Shown: positions 1 to 5,771 of the stretch, piece after piece | How positions within the stretch are numbered: the first letter of the stretch is position 1 | Layout: each line of letters opens with the position of its first letter | DNA from: Methylococcaceae bacterium | GTDB taxonomy: Bacteria > Pseudomonadota > Gammaproteobacteria > Methylococcales > Methylococcaceae | DNA length: 5,771 nucleotides | Direction of reading: 5' to 3' | Assembly: GCA_012026715.1 (NCBI GenBank) | Contig: VEPB01000429.1 | Span: 1-5,771, forward strand | The notes under the pieces: generated by a model | Database searches by the model: none | What the model saw: only the letters and a program-made list of their open reading frames with translations | Told to the model about the DNA's origin: nothing | Translations under genes and position numbers: made by a program

Positions 1-3000
1 CTGGAGTTGTTGCCGGCCACCTGCATGTCCGGCAGGCCCAGCAGGCCGTGCTCGACGGCGGCGAACAGCAGTCCCAGGGCCGCCAGGGTGAGCAGGCCCA
101 GGCCGATCTGCAGCACGTTGAACCAGCGGTCGGCCAGCTTGCCCGGCAGCCCGGCACGCCAGCCGAGCGCCAATAGCCAGCCTACGACGACCGCGCCGCC
201 GAACGCGCTGAGCTGGCTCAGGCCGATGAGCAGCAAACTCCATTGCCAGGCCTTGAGGGGCGTGAGGCTCAGCCGGCCGAGGCCGATCGCCAGCGCCACC
301 ATGACCGCGAGCACGCCCCAGAACAGCACCGCCGGCCCCAGCCGGGGACCGCCGGCCAGCAGCACCCAGCGGTCGGATCCGAGGGTGATGCTGCTGGAGG
401 CGTTGACGCTGGCGCTGCCCAGATCCACCGGTTGGATCCCGAAGCGCAAACCGATTCCGCCGTCCTCGCGCCAGGCCAGCGAGAGGGTCTGTTCGCCCGG
501 CCGGATCGGCAGGCTCAGATTGCGGCCCTGCTGGCGGATGGGTTGGCTGCGGCCGTCGATGGTGACGGATTGCAGCACCGCGCCTTCCGGCAGAATCAGC
601 GGATGCTGGCCGCCCTGGGTGCTGCGCAGGGTCAGGTCGAGATTGGTGTCGGTGGCGCGCAGCCCCGGACTGACCCGCAATTCGCTGTGGTCGATGGTCA
701 GGGTGGCGCCGGCCGCTCCCTGGGGCGTGGTCAGGGTCAGATCGATGCTCTCGCCCGGCCACGGCCGCCATTCCGGCAGCCAGTTGCCGCCGGAATCCTG
801 ATGGTGGACCGGCGCCAATCCGGAGAATCCCAAGTGCCGAATGGGGCTCGCATCGACCCGCCAAACCTCGGTCCAGGCCGTGGTGGCAGGAGCCTGCAGG
901 TGCAGCTGACCGCGCTGCTCCAGCACCGAATCCCACTCCAGGGTTTCCGTTCCCGCCGGCAGGTTGACCAGAACCTTGCCGTTGCGGGCGGTGACGCCAT
1001 CGCTGGTGACCGATTCGCCCTCCAGCAGCGGGACTTCCGCCACCGCTGGGGTATCGTCGGGGGAGATGCGGGTGACTACGGTGCGGACGCGCCAGTCCAG
1101 GCCGATTTGAAGCGTGCGGGCGACTTCCACGAAGGGCGGCAGCGGCCGCGCTTCCAGAGTCGCGCCGGAAGCTTCGCCGGCCTTCAGTTCCCGCGACAGT
1201 TGCAGTTGGGCATCCGGCACGCCGTTGTCGCCGATGCCCTGGACCGACCAGCCGCCTCCTTCCACACTGACCCGTCGCGGTTGCAGCGGCAACGGAATCT
1301 GCAGCTGCTCGCGCGCCGGCAAGGGACCTGCCAGCACCACGTCGTGCCGGCCCGGCTTGAGCGCCAGCCACATTTGGCCGTCTTCGTTGCGGGGCAGCGC
1401 CTCGGCGGGGCTGCCATCGACCGTCACCTTGGCCGGCAGCCACTGGCCCTCCTGGGCCGGCAGCGGGATCGCGATGGGCTGCGCGGCATCCACTTCCAAC
1501 TGCTGCTGCAGCTCGGTGGGGCGCAGGTGCAGCCGCAGTTGCGGGATGACGGCACAGCGCGGCAGGCATTCCGGCAGCTCCAGCAGCCGGTTTTTCAGCT
1601 CCTGCAGCAGGGTGTCGGGTGGGTAGTCGGCTGCGGTTGGCGGAGCGGCCAACGTCAGCAATGCGGCCGTCAAGACGGCAATGTAGGGTGGGTTAGACGC
1701 GCAGCTCGAACGACCACCCGCTCTTGAAACCGCCTCGGTGCGCGTCGTAACCCACCACGGCGTTCGGTGTGCGTGGTTTGATGGGTTAAAACGCGCGGCG
1801 AAGGTTTTGCGAGAGTGGATTGCGGTCGGGATCGCGCGTTTAACCCATCCCACAAAGGCGGTTATGGGGTTGGCGGGAGGTGTCGGGGCGTTTGGCGGTG
1901 CGGGTTGCCGCGCGGCGCCGCCGCCGCCCGGACCGCGCCGGCCACCCATCACCACCCAGGCCAGCGCCATCAACAGCCCGACCCGCAGCAGGTTGAGGAT
2001 CAGGTTGCCGGCGGGCGGGATCAGCCACAGGCCGAGCTGCTGGTCGCGCAGCACCGGGCCATTCCAGCCCAGCGACACGGAATTCCAGTTCCAACGGGGA
2101 AGGCCGGGGCCGGTCTGGGTGATGGCGGTGGGGTCGATGTCGTGGAGGCGGGTGGTCTGATCCGCTCCTGCTCCCAACGAACGCTTGTATTTTCGTTCGG
2201 ACAGCGGTGCGCTCAACATCAGATCCCGTAATTTTTCGTCAGGCTCCTCTTGCCTCTGCATTTCCATGGGCGCCGCAGGCGGAGCCGCTGCCGGCATCGG
2301 CACCGGCGGCGCTTCCTCGGCGGAATAGCTCAGCGACGGCCACGGCTGTTCCAGTTGCGGATAAAGGCCCAGCCGCACCTGCTCCACCACGAAGGGCAGC
2401 GCCACCAGCACCAGCGCCGCCAGCGCCAGGTTGCGATAAATCCGCATCAGGCGGGCGAAGCGGTTGTCCGGCAGCACCCGCAGCAGGGCCACCGCCGCCA
2501 GCAGATTGAGCCAGAGCCCTTGCGGGGCATCCGGCTCCTGCCACAGCAAGGTCAATGTGACCAGGGCCAAGAGTCCCCGCGGCCAGTCCCACAGCCGGCC
2601 CACGGCGAGGCTGCCGATCAGCACCATGAACAGGTCCAGCAGGGTCCAGCTGCCGATCCAGGTTTCCGGGGCGTTGTCGACCCCGGTTGCCGCCAGCAGC
2701 CGCCAGCCCGGCGGCAGGTTGAGGCGGGCACTCACCGATTGGAAATCCTGCTGCCAGCCCACCGCCGGCAGCCGGTAAAGGGCCGACTCGACGCGGCTGT
2801 CGGCCGCCAGGTTGACCAGGCCGCGGCGCATTTCCACCCCGGCGGGTCCACCCTCCGCCAGTCGGGTGATGGGTTGGGCCTCGCCGTCCAGGGCGACCCG
2901 CCCCAATTCGGTGGATGGCGCCATGTCCAGCCGCCAGTCGTGGGTCATGCGGCCGTCGATGCGGTCGTTGACGGTGTAGCCGGTTCCGGCGAAATCCAGC

Positions 3001-4076
3001 CACAGGGTCCGCCTGAGGTTCAGCGCGTCCGGCTCCGGTTCCGGATCGCCCTTGCGCAGCACCCGCAGCAGCAGGGATTCGCCGGGACCGATCCGGTAGG
3101 CCGGGAGGCTCTTCCACTCATCGGGCAGGTTGGTTTGCTGTGGGTCGATCGCCGGCACGCCTTCGATTTCCACCACCCGCAGCTCGTTGTGGGCTTCGAA
3201 GGACCAGATTTCCTGCTCCGGCCAGGGTTCGGGCAAGCCTTCCGGCAGCGCCAGCCGGTCCAGTTCGGCCGGATGGCGGGCGGTGACCTGAAGCTCCCAG
3301 TGACCTGGCCGGATCTGCAGGCGCAGCTTGCCGTCGGGCTCGACGCGGGCCGGCAGCGGGCTTTCCAGGGCCATGGGGATGAAGTCCGGCAGCAGGGCGC
3401 CTTGCAGCAGGATTTCCCGCTGCTGGCCGGACACATCCAGCCGCAGCCAGGTGGTCAGCTGCAGCGGGGTCTGGGCGGCGATGCGGCGGAAAACCTGCAA
3501 ATCCAGCCGGTTGGCGATCTCCGCCCGTTCGCCGCGCGCCTGCAGGGCGCCTTCGATCCACAGTTGGCCCTGTTCGTTGAACACTGGCTGCGGCAGGGTC
3601 TGGCCATTCACGGTGAGGCTGATCAGGCCGCTGTCCCGGGGCACCGCCAGGCTTTCCGGCAGCTCGTCCCATTCGAAACGCCCGGCGACCGTGTGGACGC
3701 CGGGCGTCAGCAGCAGCTCCGGCTTGTCGTCCCGGGCGCCGACCACGGCCGGCTTGCCGTCGAGTTCCACCCCCTGCGGCCAGGTGTCCGGGTCGCCGGG
3801 CAACAGCACCCGGCTTTCCTGTTGCACCTGCCAGGTCATGCGGAAGCTGCCGCGATGCGGTTCGACGTTCAGTTCCAGCCGGGTCGGCCAGGCGCAGCGG
3901 CGGCTTTCCGCGTTTTCATAGAGGAACGGGCAGGCGAGGTTTTCGCTGCCTTTCAACGCCCAGCCGATCCAGGGTTTGAGGGGCTCGGGCACGTCGGCAG
4001 GCGCCAGCGGCTTGGCCATCGACGGCGTGACCAACAGCAGGAGGATCAGGGCGATACAGCGGACCGGTGTTGCCAT
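1..4076 (-). CDS. Giant two-half exported/multi-pass membrane protein, unknown family (3' end outside window)
   Basis: A single open frame of 1,358 codons with no internal stop continues past the left edge. The start is ATG at 4076, with GGAG six bases upstream. An in-frame ATG at 4115 would add 13 residues but lacks a Shine-Dalgarno and would bury the signal peptide. Residues 1-21 form a Sec signal peptide (MATPVR, then CIALILLLLVTP, cleavage after SMA). Residues 22-477 are beta-rich and look periplasmic, with Cys49 and Cys61. Hydrophobic helices lie near 479-494, 500-512, 521-535 and 549-565. A Pro/Ala-rich linker (587-606) follows, then a helix at 691-711 and a Gly/Pro loop. Residues 741-798 come from an inserted repeat. 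A short hydrophobic stretch (799-813) leads to a second beta-rich domain (814-1246, Cys837 and Cys841) and helices near 1249-1266, 1279-1305 and 1319-1342. The two halves resemble each other. No catalytic motif is visible and I assign no function; a cell-envelope role is inference from topology only. Confidence 0.94.
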   Translation of the reverse strand, partial: MATPVRCIALILLLLVTPSMAKPLAPADVPEPLKPWIGWALKGSENLACPFLYENAESRRCAWPTRLELNVEPHRGSFRMTWQVQQESRVLLPGDPDTWPQGVELDGKPAVVGARDDKPELLLTPGVHTVAGRFEWDELPESLAVPRDSGLISLTVNGQTLPQPVFNEQGQLWIEGALQARGERAEIANRLDLQVFRRIAAQTPLQLTTWLRLDVSGQQREILLQGALLPDFIPMALESPLPARVEPDGKLRLQIRPGHWELQVTARHPAELDRLALPEGLPEPWPEQEIWSFEAHNELRVVEIEGVPAIDPQQTNLPDEWKSLPAYRIGPGESLLLRVLRKGDPEPEPDALNLRRTLWLDFAGTGYTVNDRIDGRMTHDWRLDMAPSTELGRVALDGEAQPITRLAEGGPAGVEMRRGLVNLAADSRVESALYRLPAVGWQQDFQSVSARLNLPPGWRLLAATGVDNAPETWIGSWTLLDLFMVLIGSLAVGRLWDWPRGLLALVTLTLLWQEPDAPQGLWLNLLAAVALLRVLPDNRFARLMRIYRNLALAALVLVALPFVVEQVRLGLYPQLEQPWPSLSYSAEEAPPVPMPAAAPPAAPMEMQRQEEPDEKLRDLMLSAPLSERKYKRSLGAGADQTTRLHDIDPTAITQTGPGLPRWNWNSVSLGWNGPVLRDQQLGLWLIPPAGNLILNLLRVGLLMALAWVVMGGRRGPGGGGAARQPAPPNAPTPPANPITAFVGWVKRAIPTAIHSRKTFAARFNPSNHAHRTPWWVTTRTEAVSRAGGRSSCASNPPYIAVLTAALLTLAAPPTAADYPPDTLLQELKNRLLELPECLPRCAVIPQLRLHLRPTELQQQLEVDAAQPIAIPLPAQEGQWLPAKVTVDGSPAEALPRNEDGQMWLALKPGRHDVVLAGPLPAREQLQIPLPLQPRRVSVEGGGWSVQGIGDNGVPDAQLQLSRELKAGEASGATLEARPLPPFVEVARTLQIGLDWRVRTVVTRISPDDTPAVAEVPLLEGESVTSDGVTARNGKVLVNLPAGTETLEWDSVLEQRGQLHLQAPATTAWTEVWRVDASPIRHLGFSGLAPVHHQDSGGNWLPEWRPWPGESIDLTLTTPQGAAGATLTIDHSELRVSPGLRATDTNLDLTLRSTQGGQHPLILPEGAVLQSVTIDGRSQPIRQQGRNLSLPIRPGEQTLSLAWREDGGIGLRFGIQPVDLGSASVNASSSITLGSDRWVLLAGGPRLGPAVLFWGVLAVMVALAIGLGRLSLTPLKAWQWSLLLIGLSQLSAFGGAVVVGWLLALGWRAGLPGKLADRWFNVLQIGLGLLTLAALGLLFAAVEHGLLGLPDMQVAGNNS
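1687..1756. repeat. Inverted-repeat unit 1 of the element (70 bp)
   Basis: Arms lie at 1687-1703 (GGTGGGTTAGACGCGCA) and 1739-1756. The right arm, reverse-complemented, is GGTGGGTTACGACGCGCA, identical except for one extra base. The arms flank a 35-bp loop. The unit can fold into a stable stem in DNA or RNA. It is the same length as unit 2 and shares its arm consensus, but the loop sequences differ. Confidence 0.85.
1780..1849. repeat. Inverted-repeat unit 2 of the element (70 bp)
   Basis: Arms lie at 1780-1797 (GATGGGTTAAAACGCGCG) and 1833-1849 (reverse complement GATGGGTTAAACGCGCG), again differing by one extra base in the inner arm. The spacing equals that of unit 1, and 23 bp separate the two units. 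In both units the inner arm is 18 nt and the outer arm 17 nt. This points to a built-in asymmetry of the family rather than random decay. Confidence 0.85.
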
Positions 4077-4082
4077 GTGCTG

Positions 4083-4086
4083 CTCC
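4083..4086 (-). promoter_or_regulatory. Ribosome binding site of the giant membrane-protein gene
   Basis: GGAG on the minus strand lies six bases before ATG 4076. It decides between that start and the in-frame upstream ATG at 4115, which has no comparable site and would put 13 extra polar residues ahead of the signal peptide. Confidence 0.7.
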
Positions 4087-4205
4087 AGAGCGGGCGAAGG
4101 CGATGAAGTTACCATCAGCCGGCGGCGCTGTCGCGGTTCGCCCCGGCGGCGGTCGGCTGGCGCCCCGCGGCATCCGGGCTAAGCTTAGAGCTCCCCATAC
4201 TATCC

Positions 4206-4210
4206 GGAGA
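4206..4210 (+). promoter_or_regulatory. Ribosome binding site of the YjfB-like gene
   Basis: GGAGA lies eight bases before ATG 4219, a standard spacing, and supports this start. Confidence 0.75.
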
Positions 4211-4218
4211 TCACTGCC

Positions 4219-4419
4219 ATGGACGTTTCATCCCTTTCCAATGCCGGCTTGGTCAATATGGCTCAAGCCATGTCCGGTGCCCGCGCCCAGTTGCAGGTCC
4301 AAGTGGCGATGGTCAAGCTGGCCAATGATCAAATCCAGCAGACCGGAGCCGCCGCGCTGCAACTGATCGAGGCGACTCCGCTGGGCTCCCAGGGTCTCCA
4401 CATCGACGAGATGGCTTGA
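4219..4419 (+). CDS. YjfB-like putative motility protein
   Basis: This 66-residue protein has the pattern of the YjfB family, which is annotated as putative motility protein and named for Bacillus subtilis YjfB. It has an N-terminal M-D-V-S-S, a helix rich in M, Q and A (residues 11-30), the conserved-looking stretch MVKLANDQIQ (31-40) and LQLIEA (47-52). There is no signal peptide, membrane segment or cysteine. The predicted structure is almost entirely helical. The biochemical role of the family is not established; the motility link is by family name and association, not by anything in the sequence. The start is supported by GGAGA at 4206. No flagellar or chemotaxis gene is visible nearby. 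It ends 19 bases from the convergent yheU-like gene. Confidence 0.85.
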   Translation: MDVSSLSNAGLVNMAQAMSGARAQLQVQVAMVKLANDQIQQTGAAALQLIEATPLGSQGLHIDEMA

Positions 4420-4421
4420 AG

Positions 4422-4437
4422 CCGGCGGCCGCGCCGG
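4422..4437. terminator. GC-rich hairpin between convergent stops, possible weak bidirectional terminator
   Basis: A perfect 6-bp stem CCGGCG/CGCCGG with a GCCG loop lies in the 19-bp gap between the stop codons of the YjfB-like gene (4419) and the yheU-like gene (4439). The position suits a shared terminator. However, neither strand has a T-tract after the stem, so intrinsic termination would be inefficient. Confidence 0.35.
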
Positions 4438-4438
4438 G

Positions 4439-4672
4439 TTAGCCGGATTTCCCCAAATCGCCCAACGCCGCTTTGGGCAGCAGGCTGACGCCGCCGGCGT
4501 CGGGATCGTAAGCGATCACGATGTCCCCGCGCTCCAACTGGCGGCGCAGTTGCGCCACCTTCACCGCGAGCGACGTTTCCAGTTCCCCGTAGTCGGTGCC
4601 GTCGCGGGTCGCGTAGTCTTCCAGGATACCTTGCACCGCTTCGGCACTGAGCTGGTCGTGGGGAATGATCAT
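4439..4672 (-). CDS. yheU: YheU family protein (UPF0270)
   Basis: The 77-residue protein matches YheU/UPF0270 along its length. It starts M-I-I-P, has R-D-G-T-D-Y-G-E at 23-30, K-V-A-Q-L-R-R-Q-L-E-R-G at 38-49 and ends with S-L-L-P (63-66) in place of the family's N-I-M-P. The usual family length is about 70-75 residues, so this one is complete with a slightly longer tail (GDLGKSG). It is a small soluble cytoplasmic protein of unknown function. The ATG at 4672 matches the family N-terminus, yet no Shine-Dalgarno precedes it. It lies 55 nt downstream of the hydrolase gene on the same strand and is probably co-transcribed. In E. coli yheU follows yheT, also an alpha/beta hydrolase but of another family. 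Confidence 0.93.
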   Translation of the reverse strand: MIIPHDQLSAEAVQGILEDYATRDGTDYGELETSLAVKVAQLRRQLERGDIVIAYDPDAGGVSLLPKAALGDLGKSG

Positions 4673-4696
4673 GGGTCGGTTTGACCGGGCTTGTTA

Positions 4697-4714
4697 CGGC
4701 GAATGGGCTCGCCG
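4697..4714. other. Short hairpin in the hydrolase-yheU gap
   Basis: A perfect 6-bp stem CGGCGA/TCGCCG with a 6-base loop lies within the 55-bp spacer between the hydrolase stop and the yheU start. No T-tract follows on the minus strand. It could be an mRNA processing or stability element, or chance in GC-rich DNA. Confidence 0.25.
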
Positions 4715-4727
4715 CGGCAATCTGCCA

Positions 4728-5699
4728 TTACTCGCGGATGATGGTCGAGCGGCGCGTATCGTCGGCGGGGAATACCCGTCCGGACTTCAGGCACTGGAAG
4801 ATGTGGTCGAACACCAATCCGGGCTTGCCCTTGGTGCGACCGCTGCGGAAGTAAGAGTGCCCCTTCGGATCGTAGACGTTGTTCACATCGTCGCAGTCCA
4901 CCGTGTAGATGTTCTTGGGGACCAGGTCCATGTTCTCCGGGCCGGTGTGGCCGAGTCGGCGCGAGGCGATCTTGTTCTTCAGGTTGGCCGCCTTGCTGGC
5001 GCGCAGCGCCATGTCGTCGGAGGCGTAATAGACCACCACGTTGCGGGAGGCGTCGCAGATCAGCTTGCCCCGCTGGTCGCGATGGATGGATTCGTTTTCG
5101 ATGTCCGCGGCCACTAGGAAGGTGTTGCGGAAGATCAGTGGCACGCCGTCGGCCAGGTCGTACTTGTCCCAGGCCGCCAGCGTTTCGCGGAGCACCCGGT
5201 TGCCCATGGAATGGGCGAGCACGTTGATGCGTTTCAGGCAGGGGTCGGTGTTCGGGTTGTTGAGGTTGGAATTGCGCCACTCCATGAAGCGGCACAAGGC
5301 GCGGGCCAGGGAGGGAGCGCTGGCGTCGGCCGATTTCTGATCGTCCCAATAGTCCTGAACGACGCCGATGTCATCGTCGCAGGGCCAGATTACCGGCACC
5401 ACCAGGACTTCCTCGGCTGAGGCCTGGTTGCAGAGCTGCTGAAATTCGCCGGCGGCCTCGAACACCGCGTCCGGCAGATTGGAAAACCCGTGGATGTACA
5501 GCAGGATCTGGCGGTAGCTGGAGGCCTTCAGTTCGGACAGAAAATTCAGCCCGCCCACTTCCGTCATGCCGCCGCCGTTTTCTCTCCGGCAAAAGAATAC
5601 CGAATTGCTGGGTGCGTTGTTTTTCAGGTCGAAGTCGAAGGCTCGGCCAGGACGCGTCTTGATCGAGCCTTTGGGAAACCGGTTGGTGATGAACAACAT
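4728..5699 (-). CDS. Alpha/beta hydrolase, DUF900 type (putative esterase/lipase-like)
   Basis: The 323-residue protein has the alpha/beta-hydrolase pattern of the DUF900 family. A strand plus oxyanion-hole motif L-L-Y-I-H-G-F lies at 66-72. The nucleophile elbow L-A-H-S-M-G-N is at 161-167, with Ser164 as predicted nucleophile. The acid is probably Asp228/229 in Y-Y-A-S-D-D-M-A-L (224-232), though Asp199 in A-A-D-I-E is a candidate. The catalytic His is probably His281 in G-H-S-Y-F. A full triad is therefore present and the enzyme is likely active on an ester- or amide-type substrate that cannot be inferred. It has no signal peptide or membrane helix, so it is probably cytoplasmic. The ATG at 5699 has an ideal AGGAGG five bases upstream, and the TAA is at 4728-4730. 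yheU follows after 55 nt. Confidence 0.92.
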   Translation of the reverse strand: MLFITNRFPKGSIKTRPGRAFDFDLKNNAPSNSVFFCRRENGGGMTEVGGLNFLSELKASSYRQILLYIHGFSNLPDAVFEAAGEFQQLCNQASAEEVLVVPVIWPCDDDIGVVQDYWDDQKSADASAPSLARALCRFMEWRNSNLNNPNTDPCLKRINVLAHSMGNRVLRETLAAWDKYDLADGVPLIFRNTFLVAADIENESIHRDQRGKLICDASRNVVVYYASDDMALRASKAANLKNKIASRRLGHTGPENMDLVPKNIYTVDCDDVNNVYDPKGHSYFRSGRTKGKPGLVFDHIFQCLKSGRVFPADDTRRSTIIRE

Positions 5700-5704
5700 C
5701 GATG

Positions 5705-5710
5705 CCTCCT
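5705..5710 (-). promoter_or_regulatory. Strong Shine-Dalgarno of the hydrolase gene
   Basis: AGGAGG on the minus strand lies five bases before ATG 5699. It is the strongest ribosome binding site in the window and fixes the hydrolase start. The remaining sequence to 5771 shows no gene and no promoter I can defend. Confidence 0.85.
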
Positions 5711-5771
5711 TTATTGAATCGGTCGTTGCCTGCTGCGGCCGGCTGAAGCAGGGCTATGCTGGCTGTCCGGC

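Larger units (their letters stand above)
1682..1854. mobile_element. Palindromic repeat / MITE-like element inserted in frame in the giant gene
   Basis: The two outer ends are imperfect inverted repeats: 18 of 21 bases match, and the three differences are all transitions. The left end carries GGGTGGGTTAGACGCGC and the right end, read on the minus strand, carries GGATGGGTTAAACGCGC. No transposase is encoded, so the element would be non-autonomous. I see no convincing target-site duplication longer than the TT found at both junctions, so the exact ends may be off by a few bases. Elements with GTAGGGTGGGTTAG ends are, to my knowledge, common dispersed repeats in many bacteria, usually between genes; I cannot name the family. 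Here it is translated as residues ~741-798, a segment with nine Lys/Arg, three His and one Glu, unlike the flanking protein. Confidence 0.8.
4077..4218. promoter_or_regulatory. Divergent upstream region of the giant gene and the YjfB-like gene
   Basis: This 142-bp gap separates two head-to-head genes and must hold, or lie close to, both promoters unless transcription enters from further away. It is very GC-rich in the middle (about 4120-4170) and less so at the right end, where a perfect 8-bp palindrome TAAGCTTA sits at 4180-4187. I cannot identify a -35/-10 pair or a sigma-28 element with confidence on either strand. No open frame here looks coding. Confidence 0.4.

Noticed and set aside
243..1727. 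Plus-strand open frame of 494 codons
   Set aside because: It is antisense to the continuous minus-strand gene. Its product is dominated by R, Q, H, G and A with no recognisable domain, and it runs through the palindromic repeat. Long open antisense frames are expected opposite GC-rich genes.
2178..2199. CGAACG...CGTTCG hairpin in a locally AT-richer patch of the giant gene
   Set aside because: The stem is only 6 bp with a 10-base loop inside continuous coding sequence, without a T-tract. It is likely chance.
2239..3672. Minus-strand open frames at 2239-3117 and 3118-3672
   Set aside because: Both are in another phase of the same strand as the giant gene, overlap it completely and give Ala/Gly/Arg-rich low-information peptides.
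2250..4106. Plus-strand open frame of 618 codons
   Set aside because: It has the same antisense composition bias. The opposite strand has a signal peptide, a ribosome binding site, membrane helices and a duplicated domain structure, so that strand is the coding one.
4198..4203. TACTAT as a -10 box for the YjfB-like gene
   Set aside because: No -35 lies at 16-18 bp, and a start about 7 bases downstream would begin inside or after the Shine-Dalgarno that the gene clearly uses.
4669..5349. Minus-strand open frame of 226 codons overlapping the hydrolase
   Set aside because: It is out of phase with a hydrolase that has a full set of catalytic motifs, and its product is Arg/Gln/Pro-rich without a domain.
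1..5771. CRISPR array, tRNA, rRNA or complete IS
   Set aside because: No regularly spaced direct repeats, no tRNA or rRNA signatures, and no transposase frame were seen on either strand.

Overview
GC-rich DNA (mid-60s % by eye) with dense coding, almost certainly from a gammaproteobacterium. The best phylogenetic marker is a YheU/UPF0270 gene, a family I know mainly from Gammaproteobacteria. The genus cannot be read from the window. Motility-linked and metagenome-type lineages rich in GGGTGGGTTA-type palindromic repeats would fit, but that is inference.

Layout. (1) Positions 4076 to 1, minus strand: one uninterrupted reading frame of at least 1,358 codons that runs off the left edge. It encodes a very large exported, multi-spanning inner-membrane protein of no family I can name. 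I translated it codon by codon and found no stop and no frameshift. The protein is made of two similar halves offset by about 780 residues. (2) Positions 1682 to 1854, inside that gene: a 173-bp palindromic repeat or MITE-like element made of two 70-bp inverted-repeat units. It is read straight through as about 58 codons, exactly at the junction of the two halves. (3) Positions 4077 to 4218: a short divergent upstream region. (4) Positions 4219 to 4419, plus strand: a small YjfB-like putative motility protein. (5) Positions 4439 to 4672, minus strand: YheU/UPF0270, ending tail-to-tail with the YjfB-like gene. (6) Positions 4728 to 5699, minus strand: a DUF900-type alpha/beta hydrolase 55 nt upstream of yheU, probably in the same transcript. 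(7) Positions 5700 to 5771: upstream region of the hydrolase, with a strong Shine-Dalgarno and no gene.

How the genes relate: the hydrolase and yheU form a plausible two-gene operon. The YjfB-like gene and the giant membrane protein are transcribed divergently from the same 142-bp gap. Nothing ties all four genes into one pathway. The most unusual items are the duplicated architecture of the giant protein and the mobile repeat read in frame at its centre. The long plus-strand open frames opposite the giant gene (243-1727 and 2250-4106) are antisense shadows.
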